Shown: positions 11,103 through 18,896 of the stretch, in pieces | How positions within the stretch are numbered: position 1 is the stretch's first letter | Layout of the letters: every line of letters starts with the position of its first letter | Assembly (NCBI RefSeq): GCF_005818865.1 | Contig: NZ_VBRY01000004.1 | Coordinates: 204,847 to 268,846, forward strand | Origin: Mariprofundus erugo | Lineage (GTDB): Bacteria; Pseudomonadota; Zetaproteobacteria; Mariprofundales; Mariprofundaceae | Direction: 5' to 3' | Length of the DNA: 64,000 bases | Translations under genes and position numbers: made by a program | Notes under the pieces: generated by a model | The model's database searches: none | Seen by the model: the letters and a program-made list of their open reading frames with translations, nothing else | Told to the model about the DNA's origin: nothing

Positions 11103-12260
11103 TCAGGCCTCAGGGAAACGCCCGACCAGAATGGCCTGCGCTGCCGCCACACCTTTGCCCATATCGACCGGATATCTGAAACGATTCAAGGCAATTTCCA
11201 GCGCACTGATAGCCGTCACGACATCGAACACATCATGATAACCCAGATGCGCAATACGAACGATCCGGCCACTCAACTGCCCCTGCCCTCCGGCAAACGT
11301 GACACCCATTTTGTCGCGCAGAAACCTGACGAAATCACCGCCATGAATCGACTCGGGAATATATGCCGCCGTCGCCGATGTAGCCGGCGCCCGCGATACC
11401 TGCGCCAAACCCAGGGCCGCAATCCCCGCACGCGTGGCTTCTGCCATCAATGCATGACGGGCATATATCTGCTCCAGCCCCTCCTCCAGCATCATCTTCA
11501 GCACTTCATTCAGCCCGACAATCAATGAGGTGGCAGGCGTCCATGCTGTTGTGTCCTTGCCCTTCACCTGATTCCGGCGTTCAGTTTCAAGATCGAAATA
11601 AAAGCGACTGCAACGGGCCGAGGCCGCAATGTTCCGGTATTTTTCCGAACAGGCGATCATGGCCAGCCCCGGTGGCAACATGAATGCCTTCTGCGAAGCC
11701 GATATGACAACATCCAGCCCCCATGCATCCATGGGCATATCCATCACCCCGAGCGCGGTGATGGCATCCACCACCGTCACACAACCATCCATGCCGGCGG
11801 TCAGTGCTGCAATTTCGCGAATCGGGTGATCAGTGGTGGTCGATGTCTCGGATGCCTGAACAAACACCCCTTTGGCCTGCGGGTGGGCTGCAAGTGCTGC
11901 TTTGATATCAACAACAGTGACCGCATCGCCCCATTCGGCCTTCACCTCAACCGCGTGAACGCCATATTTTCCGGCAATTTCGCCCCAGCGCTCGCCGAAC
12001 TTGCCGCCATTCACATAAATAATCGTATCACCGGGTGAGCAGAGATTGGCAAGCGATGCTTCCATCGCCCCCGTACCCGAAGAGGAGAGCAGCAATACGT
12101 CATGAGCCGTCTGAAATACCTGCACCAGCATCGCCCGTGTTTCGGCAAAAACAGCAGAAAACTGCGGCGTCCGGTGATGAATCATCGGATGAGCCATGCG
12201 CAGCATCACACGTTCAGGAACAGCCGTCGGACCGGGAGAGAGCAAATACTGTTTAATCAA
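11103..12260 (-). CDS. Class V PLP aminotransferase (alanine/serine-glyoxylate type)
   Basis: This 385-residue protein is a fold-type I PLP enzyme. It has LLSPGPTAVPERV at the N-terminus, SSSGTGAMEASLAN for phosphate contact, VVDAITALG with the cofactor-ring Asp, and the Schiff-base Lys K191 in SASQKAFMLPPG. Family members transaminate alanine, serine or glyoxylate. Several relatives encoded next to serA supply the phosphohydroxypyruvate aminotransferase step in place of SerC, and I infer that here. The first in-frame start that fits is a TTG (12258-12260) eight bases after GGAG; that GGAG lies in a hairpin. Transcription probably continues into serA across the repeat at 10937-11093. Confidence 0.88.
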   Translation of the reverse strand: MIKQYLLSPGPTAVPERVMLRMAHPMIHHRTPQFSAVFAETRAMLVQVFQTAHDVLLLSSSGTGAMEASLANLCSPGDTIIYVNGGKFGERWGEIAGKYGVHAVEVKAEWGDAVTVVDIKAALAAHPQAKGVFVQASETSTTTDHPIREIAALTAGMDGCVTVVDAITALGVMDMPMDAWGLDVVISASQKAFMLPPGLAMIACSEKYRNIAASARCSRFYFDLETERRNQVKGKDTTAWTPATSLIVGLNEVLKMMLEEGLEQIYARHALMAEATRAGIAALGLAQVSRAPATSATAAYIPESIHGGDFVRFLRDKMGVTFAGGQGQLSGRIVRIAHLGYHDVFDVVTAISALEIALNRFRYPVDMGKGVAAAQAILVGRFPEA

Positions 12261-12262
12261 CC

Positions 12263-12299
12263 AAGGAGCTCCGGTGTCAGGATTAGCACACCTGAGTCG
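12263..12299 (-). promoter_or_regulatory. Hairpin overlapping the ribosome-binding site of the aminotransferase gene
   Basis: On the minus strand the leader can pair CTCCG with CGGAG and, inside that, TCAGG with CCTGA. The GGAG of the 3' arm is the only good ribosome-binding site for the TTG start at 12260. Folding would hide it, so the structure could limit translation. I cannot match it to a known riboswitch class. Confidence 0.4.
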
Positions 12300-12465
12300 G
12301 AGTGCGTGGGTACTCTATAGCCGCCCCCTGATGGGTCAATGTTCAATCATGGCCAGCTCATTTTCATGGCAAATCGATGTGCGGAACGCCCTTTGAACCT
12401 CTCACCCGTCGCCGGATAGTGATTTATTTCATGCACTTCGCTGAGCGGATGGATATAGTTCAGCC

Positions 12466-13662
12466 ATGGCGAATTTTCAATTTCAATTCATTGATACACC
12501 GGAGCAACTGGAAAAGGCAGCTGCAGCAATGGCAGCCTGCCCGGTACTCTGCGTGGATACCGAGTTTCATCGCGAATCCACCTATTATCCGGAGTTTGCA
12601 CTGTTGCAGATTTACGGCAACCAGCAATGCTGGGTGATCGACCCGATTGCACTGACCAATCTCGACCCGATTTGGGATATTATGCGCAACCCGGCCATCC
12701 TCAAGGTCTTTCATGCCGCCCGTCAGGATGTCGAGATCATCTTCAAGGAAGCCGGCGCCCTGCCTCTTCCCATGTTTGATACCCAGGTTGCCGCAGCCCT
12801 GCTCGGATATGGCCAGCAGGTTGGCTTTGGCAATCTTGTTCAGCGCATCACCAAAAAAGCTCTGGCCAAGGGAGAGTCCTTTACCGACTGGAAGGCCCGC
12901 CCGCTCACCAAAAAACAGCTCGAATATGCCGCAGATGATGTGATATGGCTGATGCCGGTTTACCAGCACCTGAAAGAACGGCTTGAGGCCACCAGGCGAG
13001 CTGAATGGCTTGAAGAAGAACAGCAAACACTCTGCTCCCCTGCCACCTATCAACCGGATGACAACGATGCATTCTGGCGGGTTAAGGGCGTCAACAAACT
13101 GAAAGGCCGCCATCTTGCCGCCCTGCAGGCCATGTCGGCATGGCGTGAACGCAACGCCCGGCAGCGTGATATTCCGCGTCGCCGTATGATTGCGGATGAA
13201 CCGTTGCTTGAGCTTGCTCGCCGGGACACCCTGAACATCGACACCATGCAGCGCATTCGCGGGCTCAATGCCGGCTTCATCAAGCGCTTCGGCGATGAGC
13301 TGGTTATCTGCTGGCAACAGGGTATGAACACCGAGGAGTCGTCCTGGCCGGTCGTTGAAGCCCGTAAAGGCAACACATCCGGAACCGACCTTCGTTTGGA
13401 GATGCTCGATACGCTCGTGCGCCTTAAAGCCGAAGAGGGCGAAATTTCAACCACCATTCTGGCCAGCAAATCCGATCTTTCCGAGCTTGCCTCCTGGGGC
13501 TATCGCTGCAAGGGGGAACCGCCGGAGGTCAGCTGTCTGCACGGATGGCGCTATGAGCTGGTCGGCCATGATCTTCTCCGGCTGCTGCGCGGTGAAATCT
13601 GTCTGCATCTGAATCCGAAAACAGGGATGCCAACCATCTCTCCGTGTGTGCCACCACTTTGA
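12466..13662 (+). CDS. rnd: Ribonuclease D
   Basis: RNase D is a 3'-to-5' exoribonuclease that trims tRNA and other stable RNA precursors. The 398-residue protein has the DEDDy exonuclease domain with D31 and E33 in CVDTEFHRE, D88 in FHAARQDVEI, and Y154/D158 in YAADDV. An HRDC domain follows (about 210-290). A further stretch of about 100 residues resembles the C-terminal part of longer Rnd proteins. The start ATG has only a weak ribosome-binding site. Its last 19 bases overlap the next gene, which implies translational coupling. Confidence 0.92.
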   Translation: MANFQFQFIDTPEQLEKAAAAMAACPVLCVDTEFHRESTYYPEFALLQIYGNQQCWVIDPIALTNLDPIWDIMRNPAILKVFHAARQDVEIIFKEAGALPLPMFDTQVAAALLGYGQQVGFGNLVQRITKKALAKGESFTDWKARPLTKKQLEYAADDVIWLMPVYQHLKERLEATRRAEWLEEEQQTLCSPATYQPDDNDAFWRVKGVNKLKGRHLAALQAMSAWRERNARQRDIPRRRMIADEPLLELARRDTLNIDTMQRIRGLNAGFIKRFGDELVICWQQGMNTEESSWPVVEARKGNTSGTDLRLEMLDTLVRLKAEEGEISTTILASKSDLSELASWGYRCKGEPPEVSCLHGWRYELVGHDLLRLLRGEICLHLNPKTGMPTISPCVPPL

Positions 13663-14288
13663 AACGCTGTTACTCGATCGACGCATTGTCGGCTGCCGGT
13701 GACAAGGCATGGCGACTGCAGGATGACGGCCAGTGGCGTCCCTGCACCTATGCCGAGCCGCTGCAGCCGCATGATGCCCGCATCACGGACAACAAAGAGG
13801 CCGAATACTGGCCGGGGCGCCGCCTGAAAAAAGACAATCAGGGCGCATTGATCCCTCAGCAGAAAGCCGGCGTGTTTGACTTCCTGATGCGCGGCATCTT
13901 TGCCCATGTGGTCACCCATCACCTTGAAGAGGTCACGCTACCGGAGCGCAAGCAGATGGAGTGCTGCATCGCCGACTCCCCTGCCGGCACACCGTGGCTG
14001 CTCTACCTGGATGCCGATGGCGGCTTTCACACCATGAATACCGCCACCCACTCGATTATCGGCAACCTAAATATTGCCGTACGCGGTGAAATCTCTTCAA
14101 GCCCCGACTTCACCGGCCCGCTGGCTGTCACCGATGAGGGACTGATGGACCGAACCTACCGCCAGTTTCTCGGCGGCTGGCTGGAACATTTGAACACGTC
14201 GCGCATGAATGTTTTCGTCCCGGATGTTGAAAAACTGAAGGAAGAGGCCGACTACATCGAGGCCATCCGCAACTGGCGCCACGAATAA
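13644..14288 (+). CDS. Hypothetical protein coupled to RNase D
   Basis: I do not recognise this 214-residue protein. It has no signal peptide or membrane helix, is rich in Trp and acidic residues, and contains a segment with LLYLDADGGFHTMNT near the middle. The assigned GTG start overlaps the end of rnd by 19 bases; a TTG seven codons in that reads LKRCYSIDA is an alternative. It shares strand, codon use and spacing with rnd and the following exonuclease III gene, so a role linked to nucleic-acid metabolism is possible, but only by context. Confidence 0.72.
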   Translation: MCATTLKRCYSIDALSAAGDKAWRLQDDGQWRPCTYAEPLQPHDARITDNKEAEYWPGRRLKKDNQGALIPQQKAGVFDFLMRGIFAHVVTHHLEEVTLPERKQMECCIADSPAGTPWLLYLDADGGFHTMNTATHSIIGNLNIAVRGEISSSPDFTGPLAVTDEGLMDRTYRQFLGGWLEHLNTSRMNVFVPDVEKLKEEADYIEAIRNWRHE

Positions 14289-14364
14289 CACCGACAAAAC
14301 CTGCTGTTCACACCGGCGCTTTATCGTAACTTGCCCCTACCTCGTCATTTAGTAACCTCTGCTG

Positions 14365-15177
14365 ATGAATATCATCACTGCAAATTTAAATGGCATCCGG
14401 TCTGCAACCAAAAAAGGATTCTGGGAGTGGTTTGAGCGCCAGGATGCCGACATTCTGTGCCTGCAGGAGTTAAAAGCTCACGCCCACCAGCTCCCGCCTG
14501 AATCATTGCATAGCGACTATCACCGTCATTATCACTTTGCTGAAAAACCGGGCTACTCCGGCGTTGCCCTCTATTCACGCACACAACCGGATGCCGTTCA
14601 CATCGGACTGGGGGCGATCGATCCGACCACCGACTGGTCCCGCTTTGATCGCGAAGGACGCTTTGTCATGGCTGATTTCGGCAAATTATCCGTCATCTCC
14701 GTCTATTTTCCATCCGGTTCCGGGAGCCCTGAACGGCAGGCGGGAAAAATGGTCTTTCTGGAGCAATTCCTGCCTCTGATCCGACGTCTGCAGGATGAGG
14801 GGCGTGAACTGATCATCTGCGGCGACATCAATATCGCCCATGCCCCGATCGATCTGAAAAACTGGCGGGGCAACAGAAAAAACTCAGGCTTTCTGCCCGA
14901 AGAGCGGGCATGGTTTGATCAATGGCTGCAGGCTGGCTTCATCGACCTTTTTCGCCAGCTCTATCCTGAGCAGGAACAATACAGCTGGTGGTCCAACCGT
15001 GGCCAGGCTCGCAGCAACAATGTCGGCTGGCGCATCGACTATCATATCTGCACCCCGGCCGTAGCCGCCTGCGGCAAAGCCGTCTCTGTTTTCACAGACA
15101 GCTGGTTTTCCGATCATGCACCTGTGCTGGCGATGTTCGACCTGCCCTGCGCTCAATCCGCGTCAGCACCCGCATAA
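14365..15177 (+). CDS. xthA: Exodeoxyribonuclease III (AP endonuclease)
   Basis: This 270-residue enzyme of the endonuclease/exonuclease/phosphatase fold cuts DNA at abasic sites and removes 3' blocking groups in base-excision repair. Visible motifs are the metal-binding Glu in CLQELK, PGYSGVALYSR, ICGDINIAH with the catalytic Asp/Asn pair, WRIDYHI, and the C-terminal catalytic His in FSDHAPV. Length and motifs fit the ExoIII/XthA family. The ATG start gives the usual N-terminus MNIITANLNGIRSA. It lies 76 bases after the unknown gene, with no terminator seen between them. Confidence 0.95.
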   Translation: MNIITANLNGIRSATKKGFWEWFERQDADILCLQELKAHAHQLPPESLHSDYHRHYHFAEKPGYSGVALYSRTQPDAVHIGLGAIDPTTDWSRFDREGRFVMADFGKLSVISVYFPSGSGSPERQAGKMVFLEQFLPLIRRLQDEGRELIICGDINIAHAPIDLKNWRGNRKNSGFLPEERAWFDQWLQAGFIDLFRQLYPEQEQYSWWSNRGQARSNNVGWRIDYHICTPAVAACGKAVSVFTDSWFSDHAPVLAMFDLPCAQSASAPA

Positions 15178-15183
15178 TCGCCA

Positions 15184-15212
15184 TTGCACTCATGAGCTTA
15201 TATTAGTATATT
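15184..15212 (+). promoter_or_regulatory. Possible sigma-70 promoter of the CoA-disulfide reductase gene
   Basis: TTGCAC (15184-15189) and TATATT (15207-15212) are 17 bases apart in an AT-rich stretch, 45 bases before the start. The -10 matches consensus at 5 of 6 and the -35 at only 3 of 6, so this is tentative. Confidence 0.4.
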
Positions 15213-15256
15213 ATGCTATATCTCCGACAGACAAATCACGCAAGGAAGTGAACCGA

Positions 15257-17767
15257 ATGAAAATCATAATCGTAGGTGGTGTTGCCGGAGGGGCAACTGC
15301 TGCCGCACGCATCAGACGCAATGATGAGACAGCCGAAATTCTGATGATTGAGCGAGGCCAGTACATCAGCTTTGCCAACTGTGGCCTTCCCTATCATATC
15401 TCCGGCATCATTGAGGAACGTGAACAGCTTCTGGTCAGCTCCGAGCCGGCCTTCAAAGCCCGTTACCGTGTCGATGTACGCAGCCAGACCGAAGCGATCG
15501 CGATCGATCGCAAGGCAAAAACCGTTCGCCTGCGTAACCTGGCCAATAACGAAGAATACGATGAGAGCTACGACAAGCTGCTGCTCTCGCCCGGTGCTGA
15601 ACCGATTCGGCCGAAGTTGGCCGGCATTGATTCACCACGCATCTTCGGCCTGCGTAATATTCCCGATCTTGACCGCATCATGGCCCATCTCAAAGAACAC
15701 CAGCCGCGCCGTGCCGTCGTCATCGGCGGCGGATTTATCGGTATCGAGGTGGCCGAAAATCTGCATGAACGCGGCATTTTCACCACCCTGGTGGAAGCTG
15801 CCGATCAGATTCTGACACCGCTCGATTATGAGATGGCTGCCATTGTCCATGCCCATATGCGTGACAAGAATGTTGAGCTCTATCTTGAGGACAAGGTCGA
15901 ACAATTTGAGGACCGGGACGACCACACCATCGTTTACCTTGGCAGCGGCCGCAGACTACAGGCTGATCTGGTGGTACTGGCCATCGGCGTACGCCCGGAA
16001 ACAACACTGGCACGGGCATGTGGACTCGAGCTGGGAGCAACCGGTGGCATCCGGGTCAACAATCACCTGCAAACGTCCGACCCGGATATCTATGCCGTCG
16101 GTGACGCCATTGAAATTACCCAGAGCATCAGCGGCAAGCAGATGCTGATCCCGCTGGCTGGTCCGGCCAATCGTCAGGGGCGCATGGCTGCGGATAACAT
16201 CATCTTCGGCAACATGAAAAGTTACCGTGGCACTCAGGGCACGGCGATTCTCAAGGCCTTTGATCTGGCTGCGGCCTCCACCGGCCTGAATGAAAAGCAA
16301 CTGAATGCGGCAGGCATTCCATACTTAAGCTGCATCACCCACAGCGGCTCGCATGCCAGCTACTATCCCGGCGCCAAACAGATCAGCATGAAACTACTGT
16401 TCACCGACAAGGGGCAAATTCTCGGAGCTCAGGCCGTCGGTGCCGATGGTGCCGATAAGCGTATCGATGTCATTGCCACAGCCATTCATGGCAACATGAC
16501 CGTCGAGGACCTGGCCGATTTCGAGCTGGCCTATGCACCTCCGTTCGGCTCGGCCAAGGATCCGGTGAATATTGCCGGTTATGTGGCTGGCAATATCCTC
16601 AATCAGTCGCATGAGATGATCGACTGGCGGACATTGCGCAATCTGCTCGATAGCAAAGATCCTGACCTTCAACTGATCGATGTGCGTACAGCCGATGAAT
16701 TCAGCTTTGGTACCATCGCCACAGCCCGCAATATCAATGTCAATCAGCTGCGCGAACACCTTGATGAGCTTGATCGGGATAAACCGGTCATTCTTTTTTG
16801 CCAGATCGGACTGCGTGGCTATCTGGCCTATCGCATTCTCAAACAACACGGGTTTACCGATGTCAGAAACCTTTCCGGTGGCTACAAAACCTATGCATGG
16901 GCCGTTGATAAACAGGCCAACCCGGATATTTTCGACTACGAGGATATCAAGCGTCGCAGCCCCGAGGAGATTGAAGCGGAGCGCAATGGCAGCTGTGCTG
17001 TCAGCGCGGCCCTGATTGCCCCCGGCTCAACCGGTGAGGTCCACAGCCTGAATGCCGTCGGCCTGCAGTGCCCCGGCCCGATCATGAAAACCTATAAGGC
17101 GATGGAGGCGATGGAAGCAGGTGAACTGCTCGAGGTCACAGCCTCTGATCCCGCCTTCGGTCGCGATATCCGCGCCTGGGCCAGAAAAACCGGCAATGAT
17201 GTGCTCTCTGTGCGGGTCGACAAAGGGCTGGTAATTGTACTGCTGCGCAAGAATGCAGCTGCTCCGGTTGCGGCAGCCACTCCATCATCAGAGAAAGACA
17301 AGCTTACGCTGGTGGTCTTTTCCGATGATCTCGACAAGGTCATGGCGAGTATGATTATCGCCAATGGCGCGCTGGCCATGGGCAAGCCGGTCAGTCTCTT
17401 TTTCACCTTCTGGGGGCTGGATGTCATTCGCCGTGTCGATGCACCGCATCTGAACAAACCGATGATGGATCGTATGTTCAGCACCATGCTGCCAACCGAT
17501 GCTGATCATCTGAACACCATTTCGAAAATGGACATGCATGGTCTGGGCGCAAAAATGATCCGTAAGGTCATGTCCGACAAGGGCGTGGAATCCCCCGGCA
17601 ATCTGCTGCACAGTCTCGTCGAGGGCGGCGCTCAACTGATCGCCTGCCAGATGTCGATGGATGTGATGGGCATTCAGAAAGAGGAGCTGATTGACGGCGT
17701 CGAAATCGGCGGTGTCGCGGCATTTCTTGGCGAGGCAGGTGAATCAGGCACAACGCTGTTTATCTGA
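15257..17767 (+). CDS. CoA-disulfide reductase fused to rhodanese, TusA and DsrE domains
   Basis: This 836-residue protein has four fused modules. Residues 1-445 are a flavoprotein disulfide reductase of the CoA-disulfide reductase family, with VGGVAGGATAAARIR for FAD, the single redox Cys C42 in FANCGLPYHISG, and VIGGGFIGIEVAE for NAD(P)H. Residues 455-550 are a rhodanese with catalytic C515 in LFCQIGLRGY. Residues 595-665 are a TusA domain with C605 in LQCPGP. Residues 682-836 are DsrE-like. Relatives reduce CoA persulfide or disulfide and move sulfane sulfur from one Cys to the next, so it probably handles persulfides from thiosulfate, sulfide or elemental sulfur in the cytoplasm. The ATG at 15257 has AAGGAAG upstream; the longer open frame overlaps exonuclease III and is rejected. 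Confidence 0.93.
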   Translation: MKIIIVGGVAGGATAAARIRRNDETAEILMIERGQYISFANCGLPYHISGIIEEREQLLVSSEPAFKARYRVDVRSQTEAIAIDRKAKTVRLRNLANNEEYDESYDKLLLSPGAEPIRPKLAGIDSPRIFGLRNIPDLDRIMAHLKEHQPRRAVVIGGGFIGIEVAENLHERGIFTTLVEAADQILTPLDYEMAAIVHAHMRDKNVELYLEDKVEQFEDRDDHTIVYLGSGRRLQADLVVLAIGVRPETTLARACGLELGATGGIRVNNHLQTSDPDIYAVGDAIEITQSISGKQMLIPLAGPANRQGRMAADNIIFGNMKSYRGTQGTAILKAFDLAAASTGLNEKQLNAAGIPYLSCITHSGSHASYYPGAKQISMKLLFTDKGQILGAQAVGADGADKRIDVIATAIHGNMTVEDLADFELAYAPPFGSAKDPVNIAGYVAGNILNQSHEMIDWRTLRNLLDSKDPDLQLIDVRTADEFSFGTIATARNINVNQLREHLDELDRDKPVILFCQIGLRGYLAYRILKQHGFTDVRNLSGGYKTYAWAVDKQANPDIFDYEDIKRRSPEEIEAERNGSCAVSAALIAPGSTGEVHSLNAVGLQCPGPIMKTYKAMEAMEAGELLEVTASDPAFGRDIRAWARKTGNDVLSVRVDKGLVIVLLRKNAAAPVAAATPSSEKDKLTLVVFSDDLDKVMASMIIANGALAMGKPVSLFFTFWGLDVIRRVDAPHLNKPMMDRMFSTMLPTDADHLNTISKMDMHGLGAKMIRKVMSDKGVESPGNLLHSLVEGGAQLIACQMSMDVMGIQKEELIDGVEIGGVAAFLGEAGESGTTLFI

Positions 17768-17792
17768 CCGGTAAAGCCATCGTATGCATCAT

Positions 17793-17821
17793 GTGCGGCC
17801 GGTGCGCATTACTGGCCGCAC
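17793..17821. terminator. Hairpin between convergent genes
   Basis: GTGCGGCC (17793-17800) pairs with GGCCGCAC (17814-17821), extendable by three pairs into the loop. It lies between two converging genes, the usual place for a terminator, but neither side has a clear T run. Confidence 0.45.
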
Positions 17822-17851
17822 ATTCCGTTGAGCGGATGCCAAAAGCGCAAC

Positions 17852-18712
17852 TCAAGCACCGGCATGGCTGTCAATTGAGTCAGCTATCAAGCAAGGAACT
17901 GCCCCCGCTTCATCCATATGTGGCAGGAACATATCAGCGATCTTTTTAAAGCCCTGTTTGGTGGCGTGGATCTCATCGCGCCACTCACCGGACTGAAGTG
18001 TGCCGGTGGTTTCGACTTTCACCATGTTGCTCGTGCTGGCGCATACAGCATCAAGCATCTCGTTCAGCCTGGTGATCATGATCTTCACCACCGCTTGCTG
18101 TATCGCTCCGGCAGGAATCCCCTTCTGATCCATATAGGGCTTGATCCATGGCTTCACCTTGACTGTGCCAAAGATAAAGGAGGCCGGCTTGTCGGTAGGG
18201 ATCGGGAAGTCGTAACCGTGGGTGATAATCTTTGCATTCGGGCAATACTCATCGCGAAACAGAATCAGTTCACGGTAGGCCAGTCGAATCTGCTCCAGCC
18301 TGAGCTCAAACCGCTCTGTTCGGATACAATCAGCAGGACTCATGCCGGCAGTCCATCTATTGAGCAGATGAATCATGTCGTGTTCACCGACAATATCGTT
18401 GCCGCCTGCCGAGAAAAGAATGATATCCGGCTCTTTGCTCATTGCTTTCAATTGACTCAGCACATCATGAAAGCGGTGGCGCTGATCCTGAGACATCATC
18501 GCTCCGGCCTCATCGCCACTGCACTCCATTCGGAAGATATTAAACAGATGCGTCTGCTCAATGTGATCGATGATATTGGTGCCGGTATGCGATACCGGCA
18601 CCATGCTGGCCGGATAGCCAAACCATGAATCGCCCTCGCTGATCACGGTCTTGCGATGGCTCTGTGTATGAAGCATCCCTTTAAAGTCTGAAAAACGTAC
18701 GGCGGAATCCAT
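17852..18712 (-). CDS. SGNH/GDSL-like hydrolase
   Basis: This 286-residue protein has the blocks of the SGNH hydrolase fold: the nucleophile S29 in ISEGDSWFGYP, FSAGGNDIVGE with the oxyanion Asn, and the Asp/His pair in DEIHATKQGF near the C-terminus. Members are esterases, lipases or acyl-hydrolases, and the substrate cannot be told. No signal peptide is present, so it should be cytoplasmic. I chose the ATG at 18712 because a strong GGAGGAG lies six bases upstream; the frame stays open 33 codons further without such a site. It lies about 180 bases downstream of the MASE1 kinase. Confidence 0.75.
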   Translation of the reverse strand: MDSAVRFSDFKGMLHTQSHRKTVISEGDSWFGYPASMVPVSHTGTNIIDHIEQTHLFNIFRMECSGDEAGAMMSQDQRHRFHDVLSQLKAMSKEPDIILFSAGGNDIVGEHDMIHLLNRWTAGMSPADCIRTERFELRLEQIRLAYRELILFRDEYCPNAKIITHGYDFPIPTDKPASFIFGTVKVKPWIKPYMDQKGIPAGAIQQAVVKIMITRLNEMLDAVCASTSNMVKVETTGTLQSGEWRDEIHATKQGFKKIADMFLPHMDEAGAVPCLIADSIDSHAGA

Positions 18713-18896
18713 ACTCTCCTCCCTCTCCGGTGTGGTAAAATAATCCATGGCGCATGCGGGTGAGCCCTCCAGCATCAGTGGATACCGACCCTTTTGTTCA
18801 GAATATATCAATCACATATGTGGCAGAAACATCCGTGCAAATAGCCAGGCCAGACACCGTACCGATGGTCTGCCCTTCCCGGACCGCTGCTTCTGG

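Noticed and set aside
10952..11152. Small minus-strand frame ending in RLIWRAVHGSLGSAE, with a near match at 43321-43509
   Set aside because: The shared peptide comes only from the five-hairpin repeat being read in one frame. Stem conservation explains the similarity; no ribosome-binding site or consistent length.
12460..13317. 285-codon minus-strand open frame opposite rnd
   Set aside because: It is antisense to the conserved RNase D catalytic domain. The sequence is a shadow.
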